This document shows, in pieces, positions 1-11,784 of a DNA stretch of 64,000 nt. The position numbers and the translations under genes are program-made. Under the pieces are notes generated by a model. It saw only the letters and a program-made list of their open reading frames with translations, searched no databases and was not told where the DNA came from. Position 1 is the first letter of the stretch; each line of letters starts with the position of its first letter. The stretch covers positions 7,613,807 to 7,677,806 of the forward strand of contig NC_037601.1 in NCBI RefSeq assembly GCF_003073045.1, written 5' to 3'. The stretch comes from Pomacea canaliculata. Taxonomy: Eukaryota > Mollusca > Gastropoda > Architaenioglossa > Ampullariidae.

Positions 1-968
1 ATTTCACAAATAAACATATTTCAATACGTGTATTTGACAATCTGTATAGCCTAGTGACCTTCTTAAGGGTATTGGACATATTAGGGTACACCTTGTTGTT
101 GTTATTATTTCCTGTTAGACTGCAAAGAGTGAGTTGAGTAAGAAGACATTTGCATGCTGTTACACAAAACCTATGAAATATTTCGCTCTCTAAAATTTAA
201 AGCATGGTTTAAAGCATAGTTTCCAGAAGGTGTGAGCGTTTTAGCTACTCATCTTTTTTATAAAAAGAATCATATAGTTATAACCTAATACTTTGTGGAG
301 AAAAGTCCTGCATGCCTCAACGTGCAATGGTTGCAGTGTAGTGTCTGAGTGCACTTGTTGATTTGTTGCTGTTCTACAATTCTTTAAAAAAACGGTCAAC
401 AGATAAATAAATCTACCGAAACAAAAGAAGTGTCATGGAGAAGGAATTATCCACTATACAACCCAGATTTTGCCTGTAACAGAGAGCTAGATAAGTAGGG
501 AGGGTTGCACCACTCGACGAAAGAGTAAGAAAAGTAGGTCAAGGTAGACTTATTTCCCTGCGGCATGAACTAGGAACTTGTTGTGCATCTCACTGCCCTT
601 CATTGAAATGTTTACAGTTGATATCAAGTAACTTTTCTTTAACTGTTGGTTTCTTTCTTTGGGCCATATCGGCGCTCGTTATGTTGACAAACAACAAATC
701 TCCTATTTAATTCCCACCTCCGACTCTTACCAGCTTCCTCAAAAAAGGGGTTAGGGGACAAGAGATCAAGAGTTGAATTAAGGTCCTTTATGATGATAAG
801 TAACCCCTTGCGAGTTCACGCACGCATGCATGATCACACTCGCTTATGTACACATTCACGGCAAAGGCATGCGCGTAGCTGAACTTACATTTGAGCGACT
901 TTCAGTACTATCAACGCCACCTGAAGCAAATCCTAAATCATCCAGTAAATAAATACAATAAACAAGGC
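1..968. other. intergenic, no gene seen
   Basis: AT-rich sequence with frequent stops in all frames. I see no splice-linked coding segments, RNA gene or clear repeat structure in this stretch. Confidence 0.5.
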
Positions 969-969
969 A

Positions 970-1052
970 TGGGGAAGCGGATAACTGTGGGGTTAGAGCA
1001 CTGACGTCTAACCCTTAAGGCGCGGCGGTTCGATACTCGTGTGCCACGCCGT
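970..1052 (+). mobile_element. tRNA-derived SINE head (putative)
   Basis: The segment has the layout of a polymerase III type 2 promoter. An A-box-like stretch (ATAACTGTGGGGTTAGAGCA, 981-1000) is followed about 45 bp later by a B-box-like GGTTCGATACTCG (1027-1039). The arms do not fold into a clean tRNA and there is no proper acceptor stem, so a SINE head derived from a tRNA is more likely than a working tRNA gene. The body that follows (1053-1200) is unrecognised. Confidence 0.4.
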
Positions 1053-1401
1053 TTTTAGTCAAACCAGCTTTGTCAGTTACATGACTACAAAGAAGGTGAA
1101 GAAAGCTAAAACAGAGAGAAAGAGAAGATAGACACCGTCCCTGGGAAAAAAATGGCTGCGAGAAAAGTGTAGTCTGCAACATTTGACTGCCTAAACGACA
1201 TAAATAAAAAATGTAGGTGGGGTCTTTACCTTTTTCTCTTAATAATAAAAGGATATCTAAAAAACATAAAAATAACGACGCATACATAACATCTCATGAA
1301 CACCACAGTCCACTCAGTAAATGTGACAAAGCAAGAAGCCAGGTATGTCTGGGTTGGGCCCACCTGTGCAATCGTTATTTTTCTGCTCACAGCAGCGCAC
1401 C

Positions 1402-1541
1402 GTGTGCAGAATAGAACTCTCTGGGTACACGTGGGCCCACATGTGACGGTGTGCAGAATAGCACTCTCTGGGTACACGTGGGCCCACATGTGACGGTGTG
1501 CAGAATAGAACTCGCTGGGTACATGTGTACCCACATAGGAC
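1402..1541. repeat. 47-bp minisatellite, three units
   Basis: Three head-to-tail copies of a 47-bp unit start at 1402, 1449 and 1496, each opening with GTGTGCAGAATAG. Units 1 and 2 differ at one position; unit 3 has diverged at its 3' half. Each of the first two units contains the near-palindrome ACACGTGGGCCCACATGT. The open frames across this block are a by-product of the repeat, and 47 is not a multiple of three. Confidence 0.9.
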
Positions 1542-1559
1542 ACATACCCGTGCCAAGAA

Positions 1560-3300
1560 TGAAACCTTCTATATAACTACCCTCCGCTTCACCGCTTTTT
1601 GTACTCGGTGCATTTTCTGCTACTCTCTTCTCAACTTTACGTTTTATGATGCACAGACCAAGCGGGTCATGGTGACCCACTTCGAGCGGCGGTGGTGACT
1701 CGCTGTAAACAAGCCAAAAGGTCTCATGGCATCTGTGGTGAGAGCAGACTCCGGGGCTTGATAACGGAGAACACTTCACACGTGTTCTTCACGCGCCACG
1801 AGTCCTGCTACAGTCTGTGGAAGACAGAATGAATTAGGAGTAGTGTAATGAGCTGTGAGTGTAACAGCACTACCACAAGGCAACATTCCATTAACATTAC
1901 ACACGACACTAAATTTAGCACTGAGGGTAAGTAAAAGGCGGGGATAAAGAGGATGATCTTGCAACTTTTTTTCTGGCATAAAGAGTGGGCGTTATTTTTT
2001 GCACTGGTGAGTGTTAGGGTCACTTTGTTACACTTCAACGGCACTCCTTGAAGTTCTAGGTAGGAGACAGTAATAGTATAAATCCAAGACACATGACAAA
2101 CCCTCTTGGACAACAAATGTCGAACACTTAGGAGAAATACAGACAAAGATGCACTAGATCATGTACATTATCAGCAGTTAAAATTATGGTCAGCAAAATT
2201 CGTGAAAAAAACGGTAGATCGAACACATGCCAGAAGTCGCTTTGCTGACACCCGAGTCACACCCGCATTAAAAGATTGACGCCAGTTTACACAAGTAGTC
2301 TAGCTTTATTTTTTTTTTCTCTCTCTCTCTCTCCTTCTGGGGAGTGTGTCAACAGACTAAAATAGGTTGAAAAGAGTAAGCACTCATTACTTCATCATGC
2401 TGTGTTTCGGTTTTGTTGACATTCATTCCTAGCAGAACAGAAGAGTCCTAAGATGCACGTTTGCAATAAATTGTCGATAGTTTACAGTTATGATTAATCC
2501 ATGAAAAGCTTCATTTGTGCTTTAATTTATTATCCATCCGCCATCCGTGTATAAGTGACATATACTGCACATAAATGTCTATCTTGCTAACATAACATTG
2601 CCTGCGGCCTTGCGATTCATGGCTTTCCTCATTAAAAAAAAGACAAATGTCTCAAGGACATTGCTTGTTGGCCTTGATGACTGTTTATGAGCATTTAACA
2701 TATTTAACATGTTTTTTCGTGCAATACTATACAAGCATTAGCATTAAAAAAGAACGAGCTGTATTCACTGCACCCAAAAGGAGTATTTCTTGACAACACC
2801 AGTCACATCAAACCTTCACTTTTATTTCCCGTCTTTACAATACACTCCTGAAATCATCAGCAACGCTAGTCTATCAAGTTAATTGTAAGAGGTTGGAGGA
2901 AATCACACTCGTGAAAACAAAGTATATTGTCACATCCACAGATTCCTCACGTGTGTTGCAGCTGTGGTACAGAACTTGGCAGCTACACCAGAATGTCGCA
3001 CGGTTGTTGCCAGTTCATGTATGTGTCAAGAGCACGTGTTGGCGCCAGGGCAAGGACTTGTTTGTTTTCTGTTCTGTTGGTTAGTCTCTCTCGTCAGCTG
3101 TCTCTCCCCAGTCCACACCAGTCTGTATGTTTGTGCTTACATCCCTCTCTCGAGGCCGACATCTCCTCGTTGTACGATTCTGAGGGCTTGTTTCTGGAGG
3201 GTGTTTGCGTGAGTACAAACGCTACCATGTCAGACTTCTTACAAGTTTAGTACATGGGGGTACCTAATTAATGACACTTTTTTGGAACATTTTTACATCT
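1560..3300. other. intergenic, no gene seen
   Basis: No coding exon is supported. A poly-T/(CT)n microsatellite lies at 2308-2334. Short open frames near 2893-3250 lack splice partners and recognisable motifs. Confidence 0.45.
2308..2334. repeat. poly-T followed by (CT)n microsatellite
   Basis: A run of T is followed directly by about seven CT dinucleotides. Confidence 0.9.
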
Positions 3301-3315
3301 AGTGTGTTTGATTCT

Positions 3316-3482
3316 ATATGTCTACCTGCCAATCTACTTGTATGTCTACCTGTTTCGCTACACGTAGGTCTACCTCAGACTACCTGTCTACTTGTATGTC
3401 TATCAACCTCTCTACAGAACTGCTTGTCCTCTGCCTACTTGCCCGACTTCCGTCTGTCTGTCCGATTGTCGTCTGTCTGTCT
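3316..3482. repeat. degenerate CTAC/CTGT-rich simple repeat
   Basis: The stretch repeats blocks such as CTACCTG, CTACTTGTATGT and CTGTCTGT in imperfect tandem order. The open frames over it reflect this low-complexity composition rather than a protein. Confidence 0.6.
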
Positions 3483-3928
3483 GGTATACCTAGTTGCGTG
3501 CTGGTGATTATGTCCTGAGCACTGTTGACATTTTGCAGGCATTTCAGCAGCTCTAGCTCTCAGTGTTTCCCTCAGTTACAATAATAATCTATCAAGACTT
3601 CTTTGAGTGAGTGACCATCACACGTACGGGTTCACTGGCTGTTCAGTCATGTTGGTCTAGGAGTTCACCATATTGATTGTGGTTTATTTTTGAAGTTTAT
3701 AAAATTGTTATTATTATTTACTTCCAATTGTGTGATTATTGAAAAGATGTCTATAAACATTGTCAACATCTGGAAAACAAAAAAGCTGCGGGATGATGTA
3801 CATTATGTCGGTGACAGAAAAATGCGTTATAGCCGTGATAACAGGTGGTTAGGAGGGATGGGGTGGACTGTTATCTCGTGCATGTAATAAATCCCCCTCC
3901 CCTATCTTTCATATAGCCAAAGACAATA

Positions 3929-3942
3929 ACACACACACACAC
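3929..3942. repeat. (AC)n microsatellite
   Basis: A short AC dinucleotide run inside a CA-rich stretch that extends to about 4015. Confidence 0.85.
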
Positions 3943-4312
3943 TAGCAAGCACGCATACATATACTTTCACGCATCCCTCTACACATTGCAGTCTCACACA
4001 CACACAGACGCATGCGCGCGGAGAGACTATAATACATTATCAGTAAATTAGTTGTTTAACCCTCTCTCTTTAGACCTCTCGCACATAGAGAGATCTTCAT
4101 GGTATTCCAGATGAGGTCACCTTTTCAGAAAACCAACCCGGACATCCTAATCCGACCAAGTTATTGTACGTGAGTCTCTGTCTCTCTCGCACATATACAG
4201 TACGTGGAGGAAAGCAGGGAGAAGAGGGAAGACACTGATGTTGCATGAATAAAAAGGACATTAAAGAACCTTAATGCACATTCATCATACCTTCACAACA
4301 AGGATTTAAACA

Positions 4313-5021
4313 TTGCGTGTTTATGTCCGTATCAGACACAATAATAATGAGGGGAACGTGCCAGATAAACGCTCTATCTGTGAACAAACATGTAGACACA
4401 TCTTCACTTTCCAAAAAACCTTCAGAAAGGTTGAAATTAAACTGAAGTATTTGCATAATTTCAAAAACTGGGACAGCGTGCACACTGAAAATCGTGTCGA
4501 TGAGCTTAACAGATTCTCCTTCATATTACTCAGCGGCCATGCAAATATTGCCTTGGGCAGTTTTCCCGAAAGCATCCAATGGACAACAAAGCAGGAAACA
4601 TCTTTAAGTGGCCGCTGGGTGTCTCGTATGACTGTGCACTCAGTGCTACGTAACAGTTTTCGAGAATCATTTCCTGTTGTGCATAATCGCACTGTTGTCC
4701 TCGTAGTAAATTTTGTGGAGCGCATCTTCCCGTGTGGAGGAAGATTGAAGGCGTGGTAGTCCGAAATAACACCATCGTTACAAGTCGTCCAGTGTCTCCA
4801 CTTCTCCTAATCAGTGACAATGTTATTTGGTTCATATAATTTCGTTCCTGGTCCAGAAATAGGGGATCGCCACAGTCATTCCGGATTTTGAAGGCGGATA
4901 AGTTTATGCAAGTTCTTTCTAGGGAAAGGCAGGCATCACGGACTTGTATCCCAAGTCCAAACTCCAAAACCCGGAAGTTACCGCTGTCCGCTTTGATGTA
5001 GTGTCTTAAGGACATAAGCAA
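4313..5021. other. open region of uncertain coding status
   Basis: Unusually for this AT-rich flank, long frames are open on both strands: 4313-4759 on +, and 4321-4725 and 4530-5021 on -. Base composition is more even than in the surroundings. I recognise no domain in any frame, and no pair of splice sites links them to another exon. It could be a decayed mobile element, a lone exon, or chance. I do not assign a strand. Confidence 0.25.
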
Positions 5022-5643
5022 ACTTTGGCTATGTTGATCTTGATATAAACACGTTCAAATACCTTCGATAAATAAATATATATTACTTTTTAAAAGATAT
5101 AAATTATGTGAAAAACACGTATACAATTTCTAAAGAAAACGTATAAGACGAGTTCAAATAAAATTATTTTTTAAATATTTTAGCGAGAGCCACAAACGTA
5201 CGTGCGTGCATGTGTTTGTTGAAAAGATGCAAGAGAAGACGTGTACGTGTGTGATTTTATGTTAGTGAGTGAATGAGTGAAAAGAGAACGTGGGAAAATA
5301 ATTGTTTTTTTCTGCATGACATCACAGAAAACAGACCTATGCACATTTATGTGTTCAGCGTTGTTTCAGCGGAGACAGAGACAGAGGCGATGCATGTGAC
5401 TGCCCGTGTTTGTGGCTCGTAATGCGCGCGCATCCACGAGTGTTGAACATTAATATTGTGCGTCAGCAGTGAAGTCACCTGTCGACAGGTGTGAAGCCAC
5501 CAGAAAGCAGCAGTCGCATGTAACCATTCACTACAGCCGCAGGCCTGCCTAACTCTGCCGATACTGACCAGGGTCAAAGTGCACAATAAGTCACGACCTG
5601 TCACTGGACTGCCAACAGTCAGCTGAAAAATGGTGTAGGGTCA

Positions 5644-5750
5644 TTAAGCCGCGGTGATTGGCAGGCCTGACGAGAGGGGGGACGGGGGGTTGGTCGTGTC
5701 CCGGGGCCCGGGCTGGCTCTCATTGGGTCATTAGGTGGCCCGCGGCTTAA
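5644..5750. mobile_element. 107-bp inverted-repeat element (MITE- or SINE-like)
   Basis: A perfect 11-bp terminal inverted repeat, TTAAGCCGCGG at 5644-5654 and CCGCGGCTTAA at 5740-5750, bounds a GC-rich core holding the smaller palindrome CCCGGGGCCCGGG. The element is followed by a (GTT)n run at about 5755-5772. It stands out sharply from the AT-rich flanks. It has no coding capacity. Confidence 0.6.
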
Positions 5751-5772
5751 ATTTTGTTGTTGTTGTTGTTGA

Positions 5773-7988
5773 TAATGCATAAATCTCAATAAATAATGAA
5801 AAAAAAGTTTTTATGACAATCCTTTCTCTTAACTTTGAAGCAGTTAAGTGTGAATCGGTTACAATAGCGGCCTCTATAACGCTGGCACTCTGCGTGGATA
5901 AAACAGATTAATATTTGAATTTAAGTGTAATTTCTTTTATTGTTTATTGATAATAAAAGATTAATCTTCTATAAATACTTCTTTGAAGTTATAAGCCAGC
6001 ATTTAAATATTAAGAATGCGAGAGGGCATAGCATGTCAATCACGGACATTCGAAATGCCAGAATGACAACTGTCAACACCTGTCTCGAGTGTTTGTGAGG
6101 CCATGTCAAGGTCCGTACGAGCACAGTGTCAACGAATTGGGATCATTTTGTGCGGCTTAAGCGAATTCGTCGATTACTGGAGCGTGGTTAATGGCCCGAC
6201 ACTGTATTCGCGGTTTTATATGTAAGAAAGCTGCCCTATCCGTTAGATATATTTTGTGCTAGCGATTTGAGATGTGCTGTCTGTTTCCATGTCTGCGGCT
6301 AAGAATAATCATCAAAAGTAGTATGGGCAACCTTTCGGACGTAAAAATAATAAATCAGCCATCCAATCTGTCTAAACAGGGGTCAGAGATCGAGTGTTCG
6401 AGAGGTAGAGGTGAGGTCTCTTCAAGATCCGGTTTAAGTGCAAGAAAAGAAAATGTTTTGCACTGAACCATATACCTCCCGCCAGGTTCCGAAAATTAAA
6501 AAAAAAAAAATCTTCAGCAGACGAACGACACTTATCTACAACACGAGGACCTGACCAAGTTGCTTGCGCCAATGTTCCGGTTACAAGTTTAGTAAGCAGT
6601 CTGACATAGCATATCCTTCTCGGCTCTTGGGACTGTGCATGTAGTCCCACAACACCGTCCGACTGAAACACTTGCCTCACATACGTCAGTGAACACACGC
6701 AAAGGTCAGTACCCAGTTTTGCTATTAAGGTTGTTCTTTTGTTGAGAATTATTTGAGACAGTAGGGGTCAGAAAAAAATGGGCTTAAATCTGTCGGTGAG
6801 CGATCGCTTAGCAGCAACAAATTTCAGGTCTCTTTGGTATTTATCGAATTATCGGCTGCGTGATGCTGATTATGAAATAATGGCATAGTTCCCATTCCTC
6901 ACCTTGCCAAGACGAATCCAGAGATAATATTTTCAGGAGAAAATATGAGCATTAAACTTGAAACAAGTTTTGTCGAGGAAACGCTCACTGAAGCCACAAA
7001 AGCTGAACTTCACAAGCTGACAGTCCACGTGAGAACAAAGCAGGTTGACAGCGGAGAAGCGCAAGGCTAGCCCTATCATCTTCTGCTCTCGAAGACAGTC
7101 CAACAGAACCATCTCAAGAAGTCAAATTGGCGAAAGAAAATGGACATGAAAGAAAACTAAACAGGAAATCAAGCCTGTCATATGTCAACAAACAGAAGTG
7201 AAGTAGACGTCCAAGACCGTTTAAAATTTATTCAGTGATAGATTAACTGGGATTAAAATGTCGGAGAGAGAGAGAGATTAGACAGCGTACATCTACTGGG
7301 TTAAAAAAAAAAAAAAGGCTCCACACAAATGGACCACGCTTAGCCCTAACCAAGTCCTGAACATAATCTTTGTAAAAGCTTATTCAGGACTTACGGATCG
7401 AGACCCACCCGGCGTTTTATGGACAGGAAAGCAGCCTAAAACACTGACTGACTCATCGGATCTCAAAGCACAGACTCCAGAGAGAGAGAGAGAGAATAAT
7501 TAACTCTGTACAATTAATGTTTGATGTGAAAATGTCCTGTACAGGAGGCCGATATCAAAAGCCGTGCTGTGTTTCAAAGCGGAGACTGAGAAGTCAAAGT
7601 GCCATTAGCATCAGTGAGTGGGTTTCGTAGAATGATGGTGAGGAAGATGCCAGAGGGATTCCGATTTTCACCGACTGATTTAGTTGTGTATGCATGTATC
7701 GCTACTTTTTCTAGACCATATATGTATATCTTTAACGAGGTGTACACACCATTCTTATACGACCCCCTTCGCATCCTCGCTGCTAAGAATAATTTCATCA
7801 GTGGAAGTATAATAATTAAAAATCGTTTGGTGACAATTTGTAATACTTCACAACTGATTGTTATAACAAACATATGCATCCAGGGATTTGTGTAGGAGAG
7901 TGGCTAAACCCTACAAAATGGATTACAAACGTGTAATAAATTGTCTGTTTTACTATTTAATTGTCTGTGTGAGTAAAGGTGTCTATTA
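5773..7988. other. intergenic, no gene seen
   Basis: AT-rich with scattered GA-repeats (about 7265-7281 and 7480-7494) and A-runs near 6500 and 7303. No coding exon can be supported. Confidence 0.45.
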
Positions 7989-8063
7989 TATGTATGTCGC
8001 AGTGTGTCTTGCTTCTAAAGAATCCATTCATTAAAACAAGATCGACACTTTGCGACATACATA
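7989..8063. repeat. inverted repeat, 13-bp arms
   Basis: TATGTATGTCGCA at 7989-8001 is repeated exactly in inverted form, TGCGACATACATA, at 8051-8063. The loop is 49 bp, and partial complementarity continues both outside and inside the arms. It may be a small MITE or a hairpin. Confidence 0.7.
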
Positions 8064-9780
8064 AATACATTTACTTGACATGTCATCTTCCTTTCATGTT
8101 CAGTACCGACGATCCCAGCTCTGCTTTTTTAAATTTTACATGATCTATTAACTTTTTTGTTTATGGCCTTGGATATTGAAATGACAATAGTATTGACAAA
8201 CTTAATTAATCACAGCTAGCATTTAAACTCGCGAAGTGTGCTCAGTTACGAAAATAGAACAAGTGCTAGCTACGAGATAAAGTTAAGGACAGTTCAGATA
8301 ACAATGTGCATCATAGGAAACAAGGATCTAGATCTAGAAACATTGCATATATGTCAGGTTATTACAATGCTTTACTTATTACTAATAATGTGAACTTATA
8401 ACGTGCAGCATTACGACCAACATAGATCGCACTTTTTAAACTTTTTTTAATCAATCGTTATTGTCTTTACCAGGCATAATCCAGGAGATAAATTTCTCTT
8501 TGGTCACAAAATAATTTATACATGTGAACATAACATAATATATATACACCTTCCATAAATGGTGGTCTGGAAAATAGTCACTGCCTCTTGCATGCTAGTA
8601 AAATCAGTTGACTAAAGACACTGCCCCACAGGTGGGCACTGTCAATCTACATTCTACACTGTACTTGTACCCTGTATTGGATGTTAAAGTTTTCAGGTAG
8701 TTCCAAGACTCTGTCTGGCATGATATTTTAAAGCAATTTAAACAATTGTTGTCTATGTCGGTTGACAAATATAATGCAAATTGTTTCTTCTGAAACATAA
8801 ATATTGTTATATGGAACCATACAACTATAAGCTTAATGATTGGCTGCAAGAAGGTATTTATGTCCTACCTTGACTATTATCGTTCTACAGTTTGGACATA
8901 CAAAACCAGTTAAACAGTTTTAAATAATAAAAATCAAAAAGTGTATGCCAGATAGTTTGCATGGGGAATAAATCTGTAAAATCAGTGCTTGGAGACTCAG
9001 ATTCTCTGCCAATATAGGGATAGGTAAATGGAATTCTAATTCTGAAAACATATCGTGGAAACTTTAATCACATTTAATAAGTGCCTTATGGCAACTACAG
9101 ATGTTCAACTAGAGTGATTTTAGTGAAGGAATCTTCATAGAATTTTACCATCTATAAAGGTTCCAGTAGCAGAGAGTGTTAGCTCATCCAAATGTTTTAT
9201 GTTTCTTGTTAAGAGATGATATCTGTTATGACAGTCTGTTTGCTGGTGTGGCCTGGCAAGACTGACATTCAGTCATGACACGTAAACACACACATCCTTA
9301 AGAAATTTTAATTATATTTTTTAAAACTGACTTTATTTGGAGTGCAAGATGTACTGATAAAAGAGCTAGATTTAGTCAGCTTGCTAGCAAAGGTCTAAAT
9401 TTGTTTATTCAAATAGAAAAAAACAACATATCTTCTGTACATTTTAAGTTTTTGAAACTTTTAAAATATAAGTTACTATTTAGAAAGGTATCGTAGCATA
9501 ATAAGTAATAACGTGGACTTATGTAACTGATCCCACAGCACCTTACACTCAACTTTTGCTATGAACACAAATAGTAGAAGCTATGTGAATGCCTTACACC
9601 TATTTCTCACACACATGCATACAATATAGTGCTAAAAAGGGTCTCTACTGTGCTTACGACTAACATACCACAGACAAGATTTTAATGTCTAATTATCTTA
9701 TCCAAATTTATTAACTCAGCCTTAATTTGACGACTTGCAAGTAATATACCTACTTTCTGACCTCCGACTGCTACGCTTCC
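8064..9780. other. intergenic, no gene seen
   Basis: Strongly AT-rich, with no coding exon or repeat structure that I can define. Confidence 0.45.
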
Positions 9781-9814
9781 CTTGACAGCAGCTGCGAAGC
9801 AGACGGTACCGCCC

Positions 9815-9960
9815 AGTGCTCTGATTGGTCTGTGCTTATAAGGTCGGCGGTTTCAGCCAATACACGAGCTTCTTGCATTCCGTCAATGGGCGAAAAATCC
9901 TGCTGTGTCATGAGTAGGAAGCTATAAGAGTGTCGGCGTGTGTCTGAGGAATAGAAAGAC
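9815..9960 (+). promoter_or_regulatory. candidate promoter with ARE/MARE-like site, upstream of the OSGIN-type gene
   Basis: A GC-richer island contains an inverted CCAAT box (ATTGG, 9824-9828), a TATA-like CTTATAAG near 9836, a direct CCAAT near 9857, a second TATA-like CTATAAGA (about 9922-9929), and TGCTGTGTCA at 9901-9910. The last matches the antioxidant response element core (TGACnnnGC on the other strand) and is close to the Maf recognition site TGCTGAGTCA. A probable first exon with a consensus donor follows. Vertebrate OSGIN1 is known as an oxidative-stress, NRF2-responsive gene, which fits. That this promoter drives the coding exons from 14.8 kb is inferred from strand and position. 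Confidence 0.5.
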
Positions 9961-10034
9961 TAACACTTCGGCTCTGCTTTATCTACAGCTAACATGGGTT
10001 AAAAGCGTGTCAGACTGCGAAAGGCTCGGAATCG
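9953..10034 (+). other. probable non-coding first exon of the OSGIN-type gene
   Basis: The 5' end is a guess, about 30 bp after the second TATA-like box. The 3' end is set by an excellent donor (G|GTAAGT, 10035-10040). It contains a two-codon upstream frame, ATG GGT TAA, at 9994-10002 in a good initiation context (AACATGG). Splicing to the exon that starts upstream of 14788 is inferred. Confidence 0.4.
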
Positions 10035-10040
10035 GTAAGT

Positions 10041-11784
10041 AACATGGGTTGCCTGCGCTAGAAGATGTGAAAAGCTGTGATATTTTCATGTCGAACTGAC
10101 GTTGTATTAGAATAACATCTTCATCGTGATTGTCTTTTCATCTGTCGGTGTCTGCCCGGTCTGTTGAGCGCTGTCCTGTTTGATACTGTAGCATCTCGAT
10201 CGTCTGTTTTGGCTGGCTGCTTTTTATTTTATAGTTAAATTTTGATTGATATAATCGATAAACTACATATCGAGAATACAAAAGCTAAATGGTATACAGG
10301 ATTTCCAGTGGTACATGTTTCATTTACCGGGTCTCCCGCGTACACGTGCACTGACACAGCGTGAGGCTAGGGATTTTTTTTTAATCCCACACAGTTATGC
10401 AGCATAACCCTGTCAATACTGTGCAGTCGACATTTCGTCGGAAAATATTGTCTTTGCACCGCTGTATTCACGTCTTTAGTCTGTAGCTGTGGCAGTTATA
10501 TACATAGCTTTTGTGGCAGCAGTGAATGTTCGGTGATTTCTGTTTCTAAAATTCAAAGCAAATATATTTACTTGGCTGGTAAACAAGCACATACAGTTAT
10601 TTTACCCTAATTGTGTTCCTAAGATTTTAACAAGATAGCCAGACAGTTTTAAAATAAACACACTCATTTTTATGACAAATAAAGGAAGAGTGTTGCAATA
10701 TCAGTTTGTTCATTATTTTATTTTTATGTCAGTAAATGAAATCTCTCATGGATGTACACACACCACATACAGACCCTCACCTTGTGCACAACAGTGTCAG
10801 CAATGATGTACAATTCACTCTGCTCAGCTTAGAGCTCATTCAATACTTTCGCATGTAGCATCACATGAGTATAAAATAGCAGAATGCATTTAATCTGATA
10901 CTGCTCATAACACTAGTAGCTATAGTTCTCTTTCTCCTCCCTCTCACACACTGAGGCAGTGACAAAATAAATACAACTGAGAGTTTTATAAAAAGTAAAT
11001 GGAACCTTAAATGCAACATAAAAACATCTACTGATATATAAAGTATATGGCTCAGGAAGTTACATTTTTGATCAAATGAAGGTGTACTAAAACTCACTAA
11101 TCCATTTAATAATCCACAGTGTAATATTCTACCAGAATTTTTAATTTGGCTGTATTAAAGTTTATGATTTCTTCAGTTTCAATTGTTAATCTTACAGAGG
11201 TGTACAGTAGTTGCCTATGGAAATGCCGCTGAATGGGGTGGAGATAGATCTGAGTCAAAGGATGTAGGGCTCTGTCTCATTCCTTTTGTATCCTCCAGAT
11301 ATGTTTACAGCCGACATAACAGTCAAAATCGTTTTTTCAGTTCATGACGAAAGATGAGAGAGTTGCAGCGTACTTAACTGTTGCAATAAGACACAGAATT
11401 TCAACCTGACCTCAGGTGACCTACTGCGAGGTTACGCTGGGCTGATGAAATGTAGGTCAAAACTCGTACTCTCAGATTGTTCTAGACTGTTCCGCTGGCT
11501 CAGTTCAGGTGTTTAGGGTAGAAACCGATATCATCTCTGCAAACATACATAAAGATAAAACTGTTACACTGAATGAAAACGTACAGTGTATTTTAACTAG
11601 TATTCTGTAGGTTAACATATATAAGTATCTACTACGCACTTTACGTTCATTTGACGGCGTCCCAGTAACGCGATGATAGAATGATCGTCTGCATTCAAGA
11701 GAGAAGGTAAGGGATTCAGGTTTAATCTTGGAGCACAAGTGAATATGACACCGGTTCACGGGGTTTTGTTTAGTGCTCTCCGAC
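10041..11784. other. intronic/intergenic, no further feature
   Basis: Presumed intron 1 of the OSGIN-type gene. AT-rich, with no coding exon seen on either strand. Confidence 0.4.

Noticed and set aside
970..1052. A functional tRNA gene
   Set aside because: B-box-like sequence is present, but the acceptor and anticodon stems do not pair properly, so I call it a SINE head.
1402..1541. CRISPR-like array
   Set aside because: Units are directly abutting with no spacers, and the surroundings are eukaryotic; it is a minisatellite.
1226..1779. Overlapping minus-strand frames with repeated peptides near 1.4 kb
   Set aside because: The repeated peptide text comes from the 47-bp minisatellite read in successive frames; no splice-linked exon or family match.
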